Source of the DNA: Vitellaria paradoxa
Lineage: Eukaryota > Streptophyta > Magnoliopsida > Ericales > Sapotaceae
Assembly: GCA_019916065.1 (NCBI GenBank)
Contig: CM034233.1
Coordinates: forward strand, 41,084,862-41,148,861
Length of the DNA: 64,000 nt
Direction: 5' to 3'
The notes under the pieces: generated by a model
What the model was told of the DNA's origin: nothing
Databases searched by the model: none
The model's input: only the letters and a program-made list of their open reading frames with translations
In this document: piece by piece, positions 1 through 12,117 of the stretch
Layout of the letters: each line of letters opens with the position of its first letter
Numbering within the stretch: the stretch's first letter is position 1
Translations under genes and position numbers: made by a program

Positions 1-742
1 CCCATGTGAATTCCTCAAGCTAAGGCTAGGTAGATTTAGCAATTGAACACATTTGTAGGACCTTCTCCCAAAGCTCAGCAATATAGGGACAAGAAAAGAA
101 CAAGTGCTCTAAGTTTTCAGAGTGGATCCCACATAGAACACAAGTGGCATCAACATTTAATCCCCGTGTGAGTAGTTTATCTTTAGTAGCTAGTCTACCT
201 TTGATGGCAAGCCAAAGAATGAAACTATGTCTTGGAGTGTGGTAAGGGAACCAAAGTAACTTGTGCCATATTACCTTAGATGGCAGATTTCTAATAGCAT
301 TCCATAGAGCAGCAACATTGTAAACCTCGCCTTTTGAAGCCAACCAAATGAATTGATCACCAAGGTGAGGTTGAGGTGAGTACTCAAGTGGGAATTCAAG
401 AATGACCTCACAGAGCTCCCAAGTCATTGGTTTTGGTTACTTCCATTGCCTATTATGTATAACACTTGAGACTTTTGCCTCCTTTGGTATCCTTGCATCA
501 TAAGCAATTCTTGGAGTGTATCTTGGGATCAACGGCCCTTTGGGATGCCAATTGGAGAACCAAAGAGAGATGGATTCACTATTGCCCACTTTGTATTTTG
601 AGATGCTAGTAGCCTCCTCTCTAAGCTTAAGTAACTTACGCCAAGTCCAAGAGCAATAGGAAGGAGTTTTAATTTTCCAAAAGCATGTCTTCTTTAGGAT
701 ATTGGAGGCAGGCAGGCAGAACATGATGCCTTTATACCCCAT
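1..742 (-). mobile_element. LINE fragment, ORF2 C-terminal end (zinc-binding RT domain)
   Basis: Two adjacent minus-strand frames (742-437, then 427-26) read as consecutive parts of a plant LINE ORF2 C-terminus. The first has the linker [19 protein letters not shown] and [17 protein letters not shown]. The second has FIWLASKGEVYN, PRHSFILWLAIKGRLATKD and CVLCGIHSENLEHLFFSCP, the cysteine/histidine signature of the zf-RVT domain that follows reverse transcriptase in plant L1-type LINEs. The two parts are separated by a stop/frameshift near 430. Only the distal part of ORF2 is present, and the 3' end lies beyond base 1. It is the same subfamily as the copies at 4278-10675 and 33141-39280. Non-functional remnant. 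Confidence 0.85.
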
Positions 743-756
743 ATATGTAATTGATA

Positions 757-1332
757 TTTTTTATTGTTAGGGGATAGATTTCATAGGACCCTTTCCTAAT
801 TCTTTTGGCAACTACTACATACTCTTGGCAATTGATTATATGTTTAAGTGGGTAGAAGCAATTCTGACTTGAACAAAGGACCATAAGGTGGTCATAAAAT
901 TTTTAAAAGAAAATATATTTTCTTGCTTTGGAATGCCCTATATAATGATCAGTGATGGTGGTACCCACTTTTGTAATAAAACCTATAGGCATTCTAATGC
1001 AGAAATATGGGGTTTTACATAAGGTTGAAACTGCTAACCATCCACAGACAAATGGCCAAGCTAAGTTAGCTAACCGGAAAAGAAAAGGACTTTTAGAAAA
1101 AACAGTAAATCTCAATAAAAAGGATTGGCCGTTAAGGTTGGTTGATGCATTGTGGGCTTACCGCACTGCGTATAAGACTATCCTACGAATGTCCCCATAT
1201 TGGTTGGTTTATGGTAAGGCACGCCATCTCTTTGTTAAGATGGAGCACCAAGCTTATTGGTCTATATGCCAAATGAATGAAAGCATTAATGAGGCGGACT
1301 CTATAGGAAACTCTTACTCAGCGAATTGGAGG
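757..1332 (+). pseudogene. Ty3/gypsy integrase fragment
   Basis: From 771 the plus strand reads [20 protein letters not shown] and continues through FLKENIFSCFGMPYIMISDG to DGGTHFCNKTYRH. After a frameshift near 990 it continues as LMQKYGVLHKVETANHPQTN, NGQAKLANRKRKGLL and VDALWAYRTAYKT. This is the integrase core of Ty3/gypsy Pol: the second Asp is in SDGGTHF and the HPQTNGQA-N block is typical. The catalytic Glu position shows Lys/Leu (QAKLANR in place of QAEVSNR), a further sign of decay. No LTR, reverse transcriptase or gag lies next to it; it is bounded by LINE sequence on both sides. A scrap of an old element. Confidence 0.85.
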
Positions 1333-4140
1333 AATTTTTTTTTTTTTGAAAGGCAAGTAAATTTTATTAATAAGGAATATTCAATGAATTACAAAACAAA
1401 AGGGCATACCCCTATAAGTGCGACAGACACCTAAACATCAAGATCTAAACATACAAATCATTCTCCTAAAATAAGAAAAGGAAGGGACCAAACTTGTGCT
1501 AAATGTCTATTACAATCAATTTTGGGAAATGGCTTAATAGACATAATTCTAAGACGAATCACAATTTCCAGTTGACGCATCAATAAGGAATTCCCGGAGA
1601 ATTGATCAACACACCAACCTACTACATTGTCCCATGTAGAAGCATAGCATTGTAAGCCTAACTTACCAAGTAACTGAAGCCATAACCGGGTTGTATAATG
1701 ACATTGAAAGAATAAGTGGGAATGACTCTCCATCCCATCATCACATAGAACATAATTGGTAGGCTGAATGACTCCATAAGAAATTAATTTATCCTGAGTT
1801 GACAACCTCTGCAGGATTGCTAGCCAGAGAATGAATGAATACTGGGGAATATGGTGTTTAAACCAACAATTGAATCCTAATTCACCTTGTCACACCAATG
1901 TCAAATAACATCCCAAGTAGATTTGATAGTGAAAGTCCCTCTAGTAGGACTCCACAAAGCCTTATCTCCAGCCAAAGGATTCGGTGGGGGTAAGGTGGAA
2001 GTTGTTTCCCAAACCTCCATAAGCTCATTAGAATTCACATCAGGCCAAGTCCACCTGCCATCTCTAATGATATCAACCACTTTAGCTAACTTTGATAATC
2101 TAGAATCATATGTCACCCAAGCTGAGCTAGAATCACAGATGGGAGCCCAAAGGTAGCCAAGAATCAAACCATAAAGAAAGTGATCTACCATCTCCCACTT
2201 TATAAGAAAAACATGGCCTAATGACTGGTCTCAACTGTAAAATCTTCCTCCAAGTCCAAGAACAGTCCTAAGGAACTTTAGCAAACTAAAACTAACTTCT
2301 TCCTAATAAGTTCACATGTACCCATTTGGCCCAAAGAGAGTTAGAAGAAGGATCACATAACATCCAAATATACCTTGACATTATAGCCTTATTCCAATCT
2401 TTAATCTTTTTGATCCCAAGGCCCCCTTCATATTTTCGCTTGGTGACCTACTCCCAAGCAACTTTTGCTCCCGTTGATGATAAAGGGGTACCCTTCCAAA
2501 GAAAAGCTCGAAATTTACCTTCAATGGACTTAATGACTTTAGCAGGAAGAATAAATTGAAAACACCAATATGACTGAATACAAAAAAGTACTGACTGAAT
2601 AAGTTGATGCCAGCCATCAAAAGAGAGGAACTTGTTGGTTCAAGACTTTAACCTCCTCAATATCCTATCCTCCAAATCCACACAATCCACTGCACGTAGC
2701 TTAGATGAAAGCAAAGGAACACTCAAATATTTCAAAGGCAAAGTACCCCACCAAAACCCCGTAATATGAGAAATATGTTCATTAGCCTTATCATTCACAC
2801 CAGATACAAACATATCACTCTTGTGCAAATTAGGAACCAAACCTGAAAAAGACGAAAAAGTATCCAAAGCATCCTTAAGCACTCTTACCAAGGCTACATC
2901 TCCATGACAAAACAATATTAGATCATCAACAAAGCAAAGATGAGACAAGCAAAGTCTTCCCAACATGCCAATGAAATGTAAAATCAGTGGAAGAAGCAAT
3001 CTTCTTGTTTATAATTCGGGACAAAGCTTCTATACAAATCATAAATAGGTAAGGCGACAATGGGTCACCTTGTCGAAGTCCCTTTTGACCTAGGAAATAA
3101 CCATTAAGTTCCCCATTGATGCTCACAGAGTACCTAGAAGAAGAAACACAAACCTTAATCCAGCCAATAAGCTTACTAGGAAATCCCAATAACTCCAATG
3201 CATCCTAAAGAAATTCCAAGCAAATACCAAAAAAAAAAAAAAAAAAAGATGAGAAAGTATCCAAAGCATCCTTAAGCACTACTACCGAGGCAACATCTCT
3301 ATGACAGAACAACATTAGATCATTAGCAAAGCAAAGATGAGACAAGCAAGTCTTCCCACAACGCCAATGAAATGTAAAATTAGCGGAAGAAACAATCTTC
3401 TTGTTTATAATTCGGGACAAAGCTTCCATACAAATCACAAATAGGGAAGGCGACAATGGATCACCTTGTCGAAGTTCCTTTTGACCTAGGAAATAACCAT
3501 TAAGTTCCCCATTGATGCTCACAAAGTACCTGGGAGAAGAAACACAAACCTTAATCCAGCTAATAAGCTTACTAGGAAATCCCAATAACTCCAATGCATC
3601 CTAAAGAAATTCTAAGTGAATAGAATCATAGGCCTTCATGAGATCCACTTTTAAAGCACATCGAGGAGGCTCCTTATTCCTATGATAGCCACGCATCAAC
3701 TCCTGAGCCAAAAGAATATTATATGGAATAGACCGACCAACAACAAATGCAGCTTGAGATTGATCAATAATGGAAGGAAGAATACCCTTAAGTCTCTTAG
3801 CCAAAATCTTAGTAATACACTTGTAAGTAGTATTACAACAAGATATAGGCCTAAAATCCTTAACCAAAGTGGGATTAGGGACCTTAGGAACCAATGCCAC
3901 AATAGTAGCATTAGCCTCCTCCAGTAACTTGCTTGAATGAAAAAACTCCTAAATAGCAGCAATAATGTCCTCACCAACAATTGCCCAAGCCTTTTGAAAG
4001 AAATACGCATTGAATCCATCCGAGCCAGGAGCTTTATTAAGATGTAAACTGAAGAACACCGATTTAATTTCCTCATCCAAAACAGGAGCAACCAACCTCT
4101 CAACCATGCAAGAGTCAATTGAAGGACCAATATAGTGTTG
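1333..4140 (-). mobile_element. 5'-truncated LINE, divergent subfamily, with internal duplication
   Basis: A T-run at 1334-1347 is the poly(A) tail of a minus-strand LINE. Reading leftward from 4130: fingers/palm of RT (KAPGSDGFNAYFFQKAWAI, then a stop, then [20 protein letters not shown] and QSQAAFVVGRSI, CALKVDLMKAYDS), then LRQGDPLSP blocks, the FVDD/FAND active-site block, and zf-RVT (1805-1458, NYVLCDDGMESHSHLFFQCH). There is no endonuclease or ORF1, so it is 5'-truncated in RT. Stops and frameshifts occur throughout. Residues differ enough from the other LINEs here (for example CSHLFFQCH spacing and NKKI instead of FSRLF) to place it in another subfamily. Confidence 0.85.
2846..3616 (-). 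repeat. Tandem duplication of ~370 bp inside the LINE RT domain
   Basis: Bases ~2850-3223 and ~3248-3617 are copies of the same RT segment (from MELLGFPSKL through the LRQGDPLSP block to the active-site block), about nine in ten bases identical by eye. Both end with catcctaaagaaattc. The junction holds an A-run at 3229-3247. One copy reads CFVDDLILFC and the other CFANDLMLFC at the active site, so the copies have diverged independently. Confidence 0.85.
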
Positions 4141-5366
4141 TAGAGATGATTAAAAAAAACTTAATGAGTAGAGCACCATTCAACTAAAAATATTAAATAT
4201 TATAAATATCAAGGGTGCGTTTGGTTTGCTAATAACCCCTAAAAAGCTCTAAAAATCTCTAAAACCTCTAAAAGTTAAAGGGCTATATTGAGAGCTTCTC
4301 TTGCTACTTTCTCTCTCTTAACTCCATGGCCTCCCAACCTTCCATAGAATCTGCTAATGCACTTTTGCCATTTCCTTCACCTTCTTCTCTTTCTAGCAAT
4401 GCAATTTCATCTTACGGTAAAGCTCTAACCAAGGAAGCTAGTTTGATTAATCTTACAGCAAGTAGCTCAGAAGAAGTAAATACTGGAGGATCACACAAGC
4501 TTTTGAAGGCTGGTATAGAGTCAGATGAGGCCTCATTGGTAGCTTCATCCAATTCTATTCCACCTGCTGTGCTGATTAACCTACAGGGTAAGGAAGTGTG
4601 CCAAGTGAAAGCAAAGTCCCTGCCTACTTCTCCAAGTAAAGCCTCAACTTCTACTATCTCCATTCGAAGCATTGAGCAATTAAGAGCAGAGATTCAGCAA
4701 ATGAGAAGTCAAGTCTCTTGCAAACTTGTATCAGCCGAAGGTATGGCTCTGTTAGAAGGAAGCAATGAAGTTGACTCACAATTGCACCTCCCTTGCCATG
4801 AGGCTAATTCAGGCCTAGCTGCTAAGGCTGTGAAAGTACACCTATGAGGGAAAAAGATATAGGTACCACTGATAAATCCTTTCCTAACTCCTCTGGAATC
4901 TCTTTGCTACCTTCTTGCTTGGTTGCACACGACCTGCCATTAAAGAAGACCCATGATAAGCTCCCTAGTATGCCAGCACAAAACCATAAGTCCTATTGCC
5001 TGGTTAATTCTTTGCTATTGGGTAAAAATCCTTTCCACAAGATAAAGACAAAGCCATGCTACCTGGCACTCAACTACAAACTTACGAAAAGTCAATACTC
5101 TTGAACCTACCAAATTTCCTTTGTGCAAAGACCATGTCAGCCCACCTCGCCATTTCAAAATATAAGATCAGGCGCCTTTCCCTATTTTGGAAAAATCTAA
5201 CCAGCCAGCCACCACTCTTTCATAATTAAACCAACCAGTGACTTCCAACCTAGCACCCCCTAATGTAACTGAACTAGATACTAACTTCCCTCCTTTGTCT
5301 GGTACCAAAAATCCAATAGCCCCTTCAACTAGCCATCAACCACTTGCTGACCTATCCCTGTCATTT

Positions 5367-5482
5367 CCTAAACCTACCTAGTCACAGCTATTTAACTCTA
5401 ATAGAGTTAAAATGAATGAAATGTCCTAAACCTACCTAGTCACAGCTATTTAACTCTAATAGAGTTAAAATGAATGAAATGT
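5367..5482 (+). repeat. Perfect 58-bp tandem duplication in LINE ORF1
   Basis: The 58 bases starting cctaaacctacctagtcaca at 5367 are repeated without a mismatch at 5425. The copies contain a short palindrome (taactctaatagagtta). Perfect identity inside an otherwise decayed element means the duplication is recent, or an assembly duplication. Confidence 0.95.
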
Positions 5483-6494
5483 CATTAGAATACATCCCTA
5501 GCAACCCAGGAAATGATGATACCATCCCTTCTGTATCAATAACTAAGGAAGAGGTCTCTAAGGAGTTGGATAGATGGAGCAACGCTGTGGTTGGGTATGT
5601 CATTGGTGCTAAGCCCCTATACAAACTTATGAAGCAATTCGTGGAGAGGAGGTGGAAAGCTTTTGGTGGTATTAACTTGTTCACATTGAAACCAGGAATT
5701 TATGTCTTCAACTTCCAAGACGACGATACTAAGCAAAAAGTCCTTGAGTTGGGACCTTGGAGCTACTATGACAAACCCCTTATCTTAAAACCTTGGTCAT
5801 CATCCCAATCTTATGATAGAGCATGTCCTGATAAACTCTCAGTTTGGGTGAGGCTCCCTTAACTTAAGCTTCACTTATGGTCCACCACAACCCTGAGCAA
5901 AATAGCAAGCCAAATTGGCTAGCCATTATTCACAGACCGAATGACTGCTATGAAACAAAAGACTGGCCTATGTTAGGATTTGCGTTGAAATTGATATTCA
6001 CTCCACTCATCCACAGTTCATTGAAATTCAAGACCATGATGGTAGCTCATTTCACCAATTAGTGGAGTATGAGTGGTCGCCTACCACCTGTGAAACTTGT
6101 AAGCAGCTTGGCCACAAAACCACTCAATGTACCAAACTTGTTAAGCAGCAGTCGAGGCAAATTCCTAAAGTAGCAGATGACCAATCAAAGTAGCCGCCAA
6201 GTGAGGAGTCTAAGACCCATGCTAATCAAACTCCAAATGTTAAGCTTTCAAATGAAACAACAGTGATGCTCAATGATGCTAACCAATTGATGAGTCATAA
6301 TGCTGAATGCTCTCAACCTCCCTGCCAAACTGTTGCAAGCAACAAATTTAGTTACCTTGACTCCTTAGAAGAAGAAAGCCCTATAACAATCTCACCTCTA
6401 GGTTTTCAAATTCCAAATTCTAGTCAGCTTGAATTATCTTTGCTACCCCAAAATGAAGAAGCTCATCAATAGCTCCCAACTTTAACAGCAAGTT

Positions 6495-6694
6495 TTTTTT
6501 GGTAACCTGAAACTCGCACCAATTTATTGCAGCCCTCAACGAACCGTGTAGCCGATGAGTAAACTGGGGGTGCTTGAACCCACCCACAAAACCTAAGCAC
6601 TGGGTGAGACATGGTATTAGCCGGCGGGATTCGAACTCAAGATCTCTGGGTTTATGGTTGGTCCCAAGAATCACTAGGCTGCCCTGGTAAGTTC
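6495..6694 (-). mobile_element. tRNA-derived SINE, copy A
   Basis: A 200-bp minus-strand insertion in the LINE ORF1, flanked by TTTAACAGCAAGTT (6481-6494) and TTTAACAACAAGTT (6695-6708). In its own orientation it has a B-box-like sequence (gagttcgaatcc), the block gtgggtttcaagc-like with cccccagtttactcatc, and an end of ggttacc plus an A-run (T-run at 6493-6500). It shares these blocks with copies at 54942-55128 and 56363-56575. SINEs of this kind are transcribed by Pol III and mobilised by LINE enzymes. Confidence 0.85.
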
Positions 6695-6934
6695 TTTAAC
6701 AACAAGTTGTGAAGACTTCAGCTCACAAGGTAATAAAGAGCCTTGCCAAACCCCATCAAATGTTGATAAAAAAGATGACCGCGGTGAAGTCCTTATTCAA
6801 TCTCCTAGCTGCTCGGAAATTGATTCTCAATTATCTAAAAGTGAGAGGAAGAAAAGAGGTAAAATCCTCAATGCACTAGCTCACAAAAGTAAGGCTATTC
6901 AAGCCAAGTCTCCTCAACCTTCTGCCACTTCTAA

Positions 6935-9900
6935 ATGAATATAGCTACAAGGAATGTAGGAGGTTTGAATTAACCTCTAAAATAGAAAAACGTTAGTAAC
7001 TATATTAAAAATTCCTCCCTTAGCCTTTTGGAGACTAAAGTTAAAGCTCCCAACATTGTTAATATCTGTAAGATGATCAGACCTTCATTTAATCATTTTG
7101 GGAATCATTTGGGAGATGAAGCTGCTAGAATTCTTTTGTTGTGGGACCCCTCTGCTATAAAGATTAATATATTCTCAAGCACTAGCCAAGCCATACTTTG
7201 TTATGTTATGCATTTGCAACTATTAGTAGAATTTTTTGCTTCCTTTGTTTATGCATCTAATGACAGGGGAACTAGAGAGCATCTATATGGAAGGAGCTTC
7301 AAGCAAGCCATGCCTTAATTGATACTAATAAACCGTGGATTGTCTTAGGAGATTTCAATGTGGTAAGGAATGCTAAGGAATAAGTTGGTGGCCAAGGGAT
7401 TGATTAGCAAGCTGTCCTCCAATTTAATGAATGTATTGAAGCCATTGAGGTTACTGACTTGAGATATTCGAGTTGCCTTTATACCTGGAGTAATAGACAA
7501 GCTGCTGAGCATAGAATTCATTGTAAATTGGATAGAGTTATGGTGAATGAAATATGGCTAGGTTCATTTCCACACTCAAACAGAAGCCTTCATTCCCACA
7601 GCAACTGTTTTGGATCATAGTCCAATTATAATCAACATTAGATCAAGCCTTAAAACTGGTTTGAAGCCATTTAAATTTTTAAACTTTTGGACAAAGCACA
7701 AGGACTTATGAAGCTAGTTCGGGATGAATGGGCAAAGCCTAGTTCGGGCACTCTAATGTTCCAATTCCTCTCCAAGCTTAAGGCCCTTAAACCAGCCATT
7801 AAGGCCTTTAATACTAAATTCTTTGGTGACATTTCACACAAAGTTGCTGCTGTTAAGCTGGAATTGGAAGAAATTCAGTGGAAGTTGCAAGACAATCAAT
7901 CTCCGGACCTTATTGAGAAAGAAAACAAAGTATTTGAGGAATACATCTAGCTTGCTCAAGCCGAGAAAGAGTTTTACAAACAGAAGGCAAGGGATAATAC
8001 AATTAAAGCAAGAGACCAAAACACTTCTTACTTCCATAGGAAGGTCAAAGCTCATTATTCAAAGAATAAAATCCTTACTATCTTGGATAGCTATGAAAAA
8101 AGGCAAGAGGACTATGAAAGGGTCAAAGCCATATTTGTTGACTACTATAAGTAGCTCCTTGGGTCTCCCTTCAATTACCCTCAAGGAGCAAAACAATTTG
8201 TCAAAGAGATCATGCAACCCATGTCCCCATTGGACTTAGCAAGCTCCCTTGATTCTGAGGTCACTAAAGAGGAAATTAAGAGCACCCTATTTTCCCTTCT
8301 TGATTGTAAGGCCCCAGGTGCTGATGGTTATACTTCCCACTTCTATAAACAAGCTTGGAGCATTGTGGGGGATGATTTTATTGCAGCTATCAAGTATTTT
8401 TTCTGCATTGGAAAGCTTTTGAAATCTGTTAATGCTACCACCATTACACTAGTGTCTAAAGTTCCAAATCCAAGTATGGTCACTAATTATAGACCAATAT
8501 CTTGTTGCTCTACTGTATATAGATGCATTTCAAAGATTATTGCTAACAGGCTCAAAAGGATCATGCCTCATGTTATTAGTCCTTCACAAGCAGCCTTTGT
8601 ATAAAGAAGATTCATTTCAGACCAATTCTTCCTTATGCATAAATTGGTAAACAACTATTGTAGAAGCAACTTATCACCTAGAAGTGCATTGAAGATTGAC
8701 TTGATGAAAGCTTTTGACTCTGTCTCTTAGGATCTATTACTGGACATACTGCATGCTCTTCAATTGCCTACCAGGTTCCAAAAATGGATTGAAGCTTGAA
8801 TTACATCTCCTCAATTCTTTATCTCTATGAATGGAGCACTAGAAGGCTACTTTCCAGGAGCAAAAGGATCAAGGCAAGGTGACCCTCTCTCTCCTTATTT
8901 ATTCTTATTGGCTATGGAATTCTTCTCTCAGTTATTTAGCAAACATGTTAATAAAGCCACTTCTCTTATCATCCAAAGTGCACTAGGCCTGCTACTACTC
9001 ACATATGTTTTGCAGATAATCTATTTATACTATTTGTTCTAACTAGCTCTACATTTCAAATTGTTCAAGAGGCCTTACAAGAGTTCCACAAATACTCAAG
9101 GCTCAAACCAAGTGGAAATAAAAGCAAAGTTTACATTACAGGAGTTAGCCAAGAAGAGAAGCACAGCCTTTGCTCCATTCTTGGGTTCCAACTTAGGGAC
9201 CTACCGGTCAAGTACTTAGGGGTCCCTCTCATCTCAATTAAACTCAAGCTTGAGGATTGCAAAGAGCTCATTGAAAAAATAACAAAGAGAATGACAAGCT
9301 AGATTTCCAAGTGTCTCTCATATGCCGGAAGACTAGTGCTTATCAAGTCCATCCTCTTTAGTATTCAAATGTATTGGAGCCTCCACTTCATCCTTCCAAA
9401 AAAGGTATGTAACTCCATTGAGCAAATTCTTGGAAGATTTCTATGATGGGGTGCTATAATGAAAAAATGGGGGAGTAAGGTAGCTTGGAATGATGTGTGC
9501 TTACCAAAAAATAAAGGTGGCCTCGGTATTCGAAAAATCCATGAATGGAACAAGGCATCCATGTTAAAGCATATATAGACTCTATGCTCCAACAACCAAT
9601 CCCTTTGGGCGGCATAGTGCAAGGCCAACCTCCTTAAAGGTAGGTGCTTTTAGGAAATCAAACCCCCGTCCGATTGTTCTTGGAATTGGAGGAAGCTCCT
9701 TAAGCTCCGGAGGGAAGCTATTAACATTTCCAAATATAAGGTAGGCAATGGAGACTACATCTCTCTTTGGTACTCAAATTGGCATCCTAAAGGTCCCCTC
9801 GTTCCCAAATATGGTCCAAGAATAGCAAATGATGCTAGTTTGTCAAGAAATGCTAAAGTATCAAGTGTGATCTGAGATATGCAATGGAAGTGGCCTTTTC

Positions 9901-10556
9901 CAAGTACTTGGGAACTCCGTGAGACTATCCTTAATAGTCCATTGAATTATTTACCGAACCAAGCTATGAAAGATGAGTTCATATGGATGGCTTCAAAGAC
10001 AAAGTGCTACAATGCAGCTGCTACTTGGGAGGTAATTCAGTTGCATGCTCCCAAAGTACTTTGGCACGCTCTCTTATGGTTTCCTAATCATATCCCTCGG
10101 CATAGTTTCATCCTATGGCTAAACATTAAGGAAAAGCTTACAACCAAGGATAAACTAGCAGCTTGGGGTGTGAATGTTGACCCTCTATGTACTTCATGCG
10201 GGCAATGCAATGAGACCATAGGCCACCTATTCTTCCAGTGTCCATTTTCAGCCGAGGTAAGGAAATCATTCATGCAAAGATGTTGCATATCCAAACCTAT
10301 CCAGCCATGGAGAGAGGAAGTAGTTTGGGCTTTTGGAAAATTCAGTGGGAGTAGTTTATATCAAAGAATTTGCAAGCTAGCTTGGGCAGCAATGGTATAT
10401 CACATTTGGAAAGAGAGGAATGCTAAAGTTTTCAATGGCCTCACTCCATCAGTCTCTAAAATCATCAAGGCAATCATGCGTGAAGTTAAAGTTAGATGCT
10501 CTTACTCTTTTGTTAAAAAAGCCTTTAATGTAAATATAAATTTTTGTAATAGTTAG
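6935..10556 (+). pseudogene. LINE ORF2 (endonuclease, reverse transcriptase, zf-RVT), decayed
   Basis: Starts at ATG 6935 inside the ORF1 stop region. Endonuclease blocks: MNIATRNVGGLN, SLLETKVKAPNI, PWIVLGDFNVVRNA, LDRVMVNE, all in the apurinic-endonuclease fold order but broken by stops. RT from 8212: [76 protein letters not shown]. The active-site box reads FADN (near 9010) where FADD is expected, so a catalytic Asp is lost. The last frame, 9879-10556, is open for 225 codons and holds zf-RVT (CTSCGQCNETIGHLFFQCP). Shared layout with the minus-strand LINE at 33141-39280, which keeps FADD. Confidence 0.85.
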
Positions 10557-12051
10557 GGAATTTCCTTCACTACTATATAATTGTAAAGCAAGGCATTGTC
10601 CCCAAGATGATGTAAATACTTACTCCTCCCATTAATCCAAATTACACTTAATCACCAAAAAAAAAAAAAAAACCGTCTAAAAGTTATTCACTTGTTATCT
10701 CATTACACGAATTATGAACTCATAAATTATCTCACTTTATTTCATTTAATCTCACTTTTTGTCACTCTAAACACACCCTAAATGAGAGAGTAAAATTAGC
10801 GTGTCAACATTCACCATATATACAATGTCATTGCCTAACCCATTGAGTTTATTGACTCATATAGAATCTCACTTTTTGTGCAATCAAAGCAACATCACCA
10901 TAAAGTAGCTAACTTAAGGGTGGTGCAAATTAAGAAAAAAGATAGGAAGCCCAAGGGAAAATGTTCCCATTGTGGGCATAAGGGGCATCGGAAGAGAAAC
11001 TACCCAATTTACTTGGCAAAGTCAAGGCCAAAGGGCAATTGGACCCTCAGGTAAAATTCTTGTCATTGAGACTTGTTTAGTGGTTTATTCTACAGATTCT
11101 TAGATAATAGATTCTAGAGCCATTAGTTATATTTGCAATTCATTGCAAGGGTTCTAAGAAACCAGGCACTCATGATAAAGAGGTCAGTCCAAGGTTGGGA
11201 ACTGGCGCAACTATTGTAACCAAGGTAGTGGAAGTTATTACTTTATTTTTCGAAGCATTAGAACTTTAGATTTGGAAAATTGTTTATCTGTACCTAAACT
11301 TAAATGTAATTTGATTTCAGTTAGTTCGTTAAATAATTTTGGATATTCAGTGATTTCTTATTCTATAGTGGTAATAAAAAAGAATAAAACATTTATATGT
11401 TCTAGTATATTAATTAACAAGTTATACTATTTGCATCCTAAAATAAATTCACTGCATGACACAGAGTTGAATAATGAAATTAATCACCACAAGAGGATTA
11501 AGCTATCCTAAACTAATGAAACGTATCTATGGCATTTTGCGCTTTAGGTGATATAAATCTAAATAGGATCCAAAGACTAGTTTAAAGTGGACCTTTGGGT
11601 TCATTGGTTATTAAACCACTACCAGTGTGTGAATCTTGTTTAGAAGGTCAAATGACCAAGAGACCTTTTAATGCCAAAGGCAATAGAGCCATAGAACCAT
11701 TGGTATTAGTACATTCTGATGTATATGGACCCATGAACATACAAGATAGAGGTGGTTTTGAATATTTCATCACATTCATTGATCATTATTCGAGGTATGG
11801 TTATGTCTATCTAATGCACTATACATTTGAAGCTTTTGATAAATTTAGAGTGCTTCAAGCGAAAGCGGAAAAGTAATTAGGAAAACACGTAAAGACACTT
11901 CAATTTGATCAAGGTGGCGAGCACCTCCTTAATGAGTTTGGAACTTATTTATCAGATAATGGGATACTCTCCAAATTGTCTACACTAGGGATTCTCCAGC
12001 AAAATGTGTAGCAAAAAGGAGAAAAAAAAACTTACTTGAGATCGTGAGGTC

Positions 12052-12117
12052 AATGATGACTTATTTAACAATATAAATAAATAATCTTTCAACAAAAAAA
12101 TGATGACTTATTTAACA
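12052..12117. repeat. Micro-insertion of 28 bp between 19-bp direct repeats
   Basis: AATGATGACTTATTTAACA occurs at 12052-12070 and 12099-12117 around a 28-bp A/T-rich insert ending in caacaaaaa. The shape (long direct repeat, A-run at one end) is that of an extremely 5'-truncated LINE-driven insertion in the copia integrase/RT interval. Confidence 0.75.

Larger units (their letters stand above)
4326..6937 (+). pseudogene. LINE ORF1 (DUF4283 / CCHC protein), decayed
   Basis: The start is taken at 4326 (MASQPSIESANALLPFPSPS), after a CT-rich leader like that of the LINE at 39.2 kb. The first open part ends at 4847, followed by several frame breaks. The DUF4283 block is at 5470-5862: EEVSKELDRWSNAVVGYVIG, RRWKAFGGINLF, QKVLELGPWSYYDKPL, VWVRLP. 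A CCHC knuckle follows at ~6088 (CETCKQLGHKTTQC), with all four ligands. A SINE (6495-6694) interrupts the distal part. The C-terminal tail resumes near 6840 (SERKKRGKILNALAHKSK) and ends in TGA at 6936-6938, overlapping the ORF2 ATG. ORF1 proteins of this type bind LINE RNA. This copy cannot make one. Confidence 0.8.
4278..10675 (+). mobile_element. Nearly full-length plant LINE, ORF1 and ORF2 decayed
   Basis: An L1-type plant LINE bounded by an 11-bp target duplication, tctaaaagtta (4267-4277 and 10676-10686), with a poly(A) tail at ~10657-10672. Order: 5' UTR ending in CT-rich sequence, ORF1 (ATG at 4326), ORF2 (ATG at 6935) with endonuclease, RT and zf-RVT. ORF1 and ORF2 overlap by ATGA. 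The length of ~6.4 kb includes a 200-bp SINE at 6495-6694 and a 58-bp tandem duplication at 5367. The target duplication lies in a region with many ctctaaaa motifs, so its boundaries may be a few bases off. Many stops: not autonomous. Confidence 0.88.
4212..10777. mobile_element. MITE-like element split by the LINE at 4278-10675
   Basis: Left half 4212-4277 begins agggtgcgtttggttt. Right half 10676-10777 ends ctctaaacacaccct, whose reverse complement agggtgtgtttagag matches the left end imperfectly. The two halves are joined by the LINE target duplication tctaaaagtta. Ends of the form GGGTGYGTTTGG are typical of PIF/Harbinger or hAT-like MITEs. The outer target duplication is not clear (CAA left, TAA right), so the superfamily is uncertain. 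Confidence 0.45.

Noticed and set aside
3696..4130. 144-codon minus-strand Leu-rich frame as a membrane protein
   Set aside because: Another frame of the LINE RT. The RT motifs are in the neighbouring frame.
6495..6694. tRNA gene suggested by the B-box-like sequence
   Set aside because: No cloverleaf. A-run end and target duplications mark a SINE.
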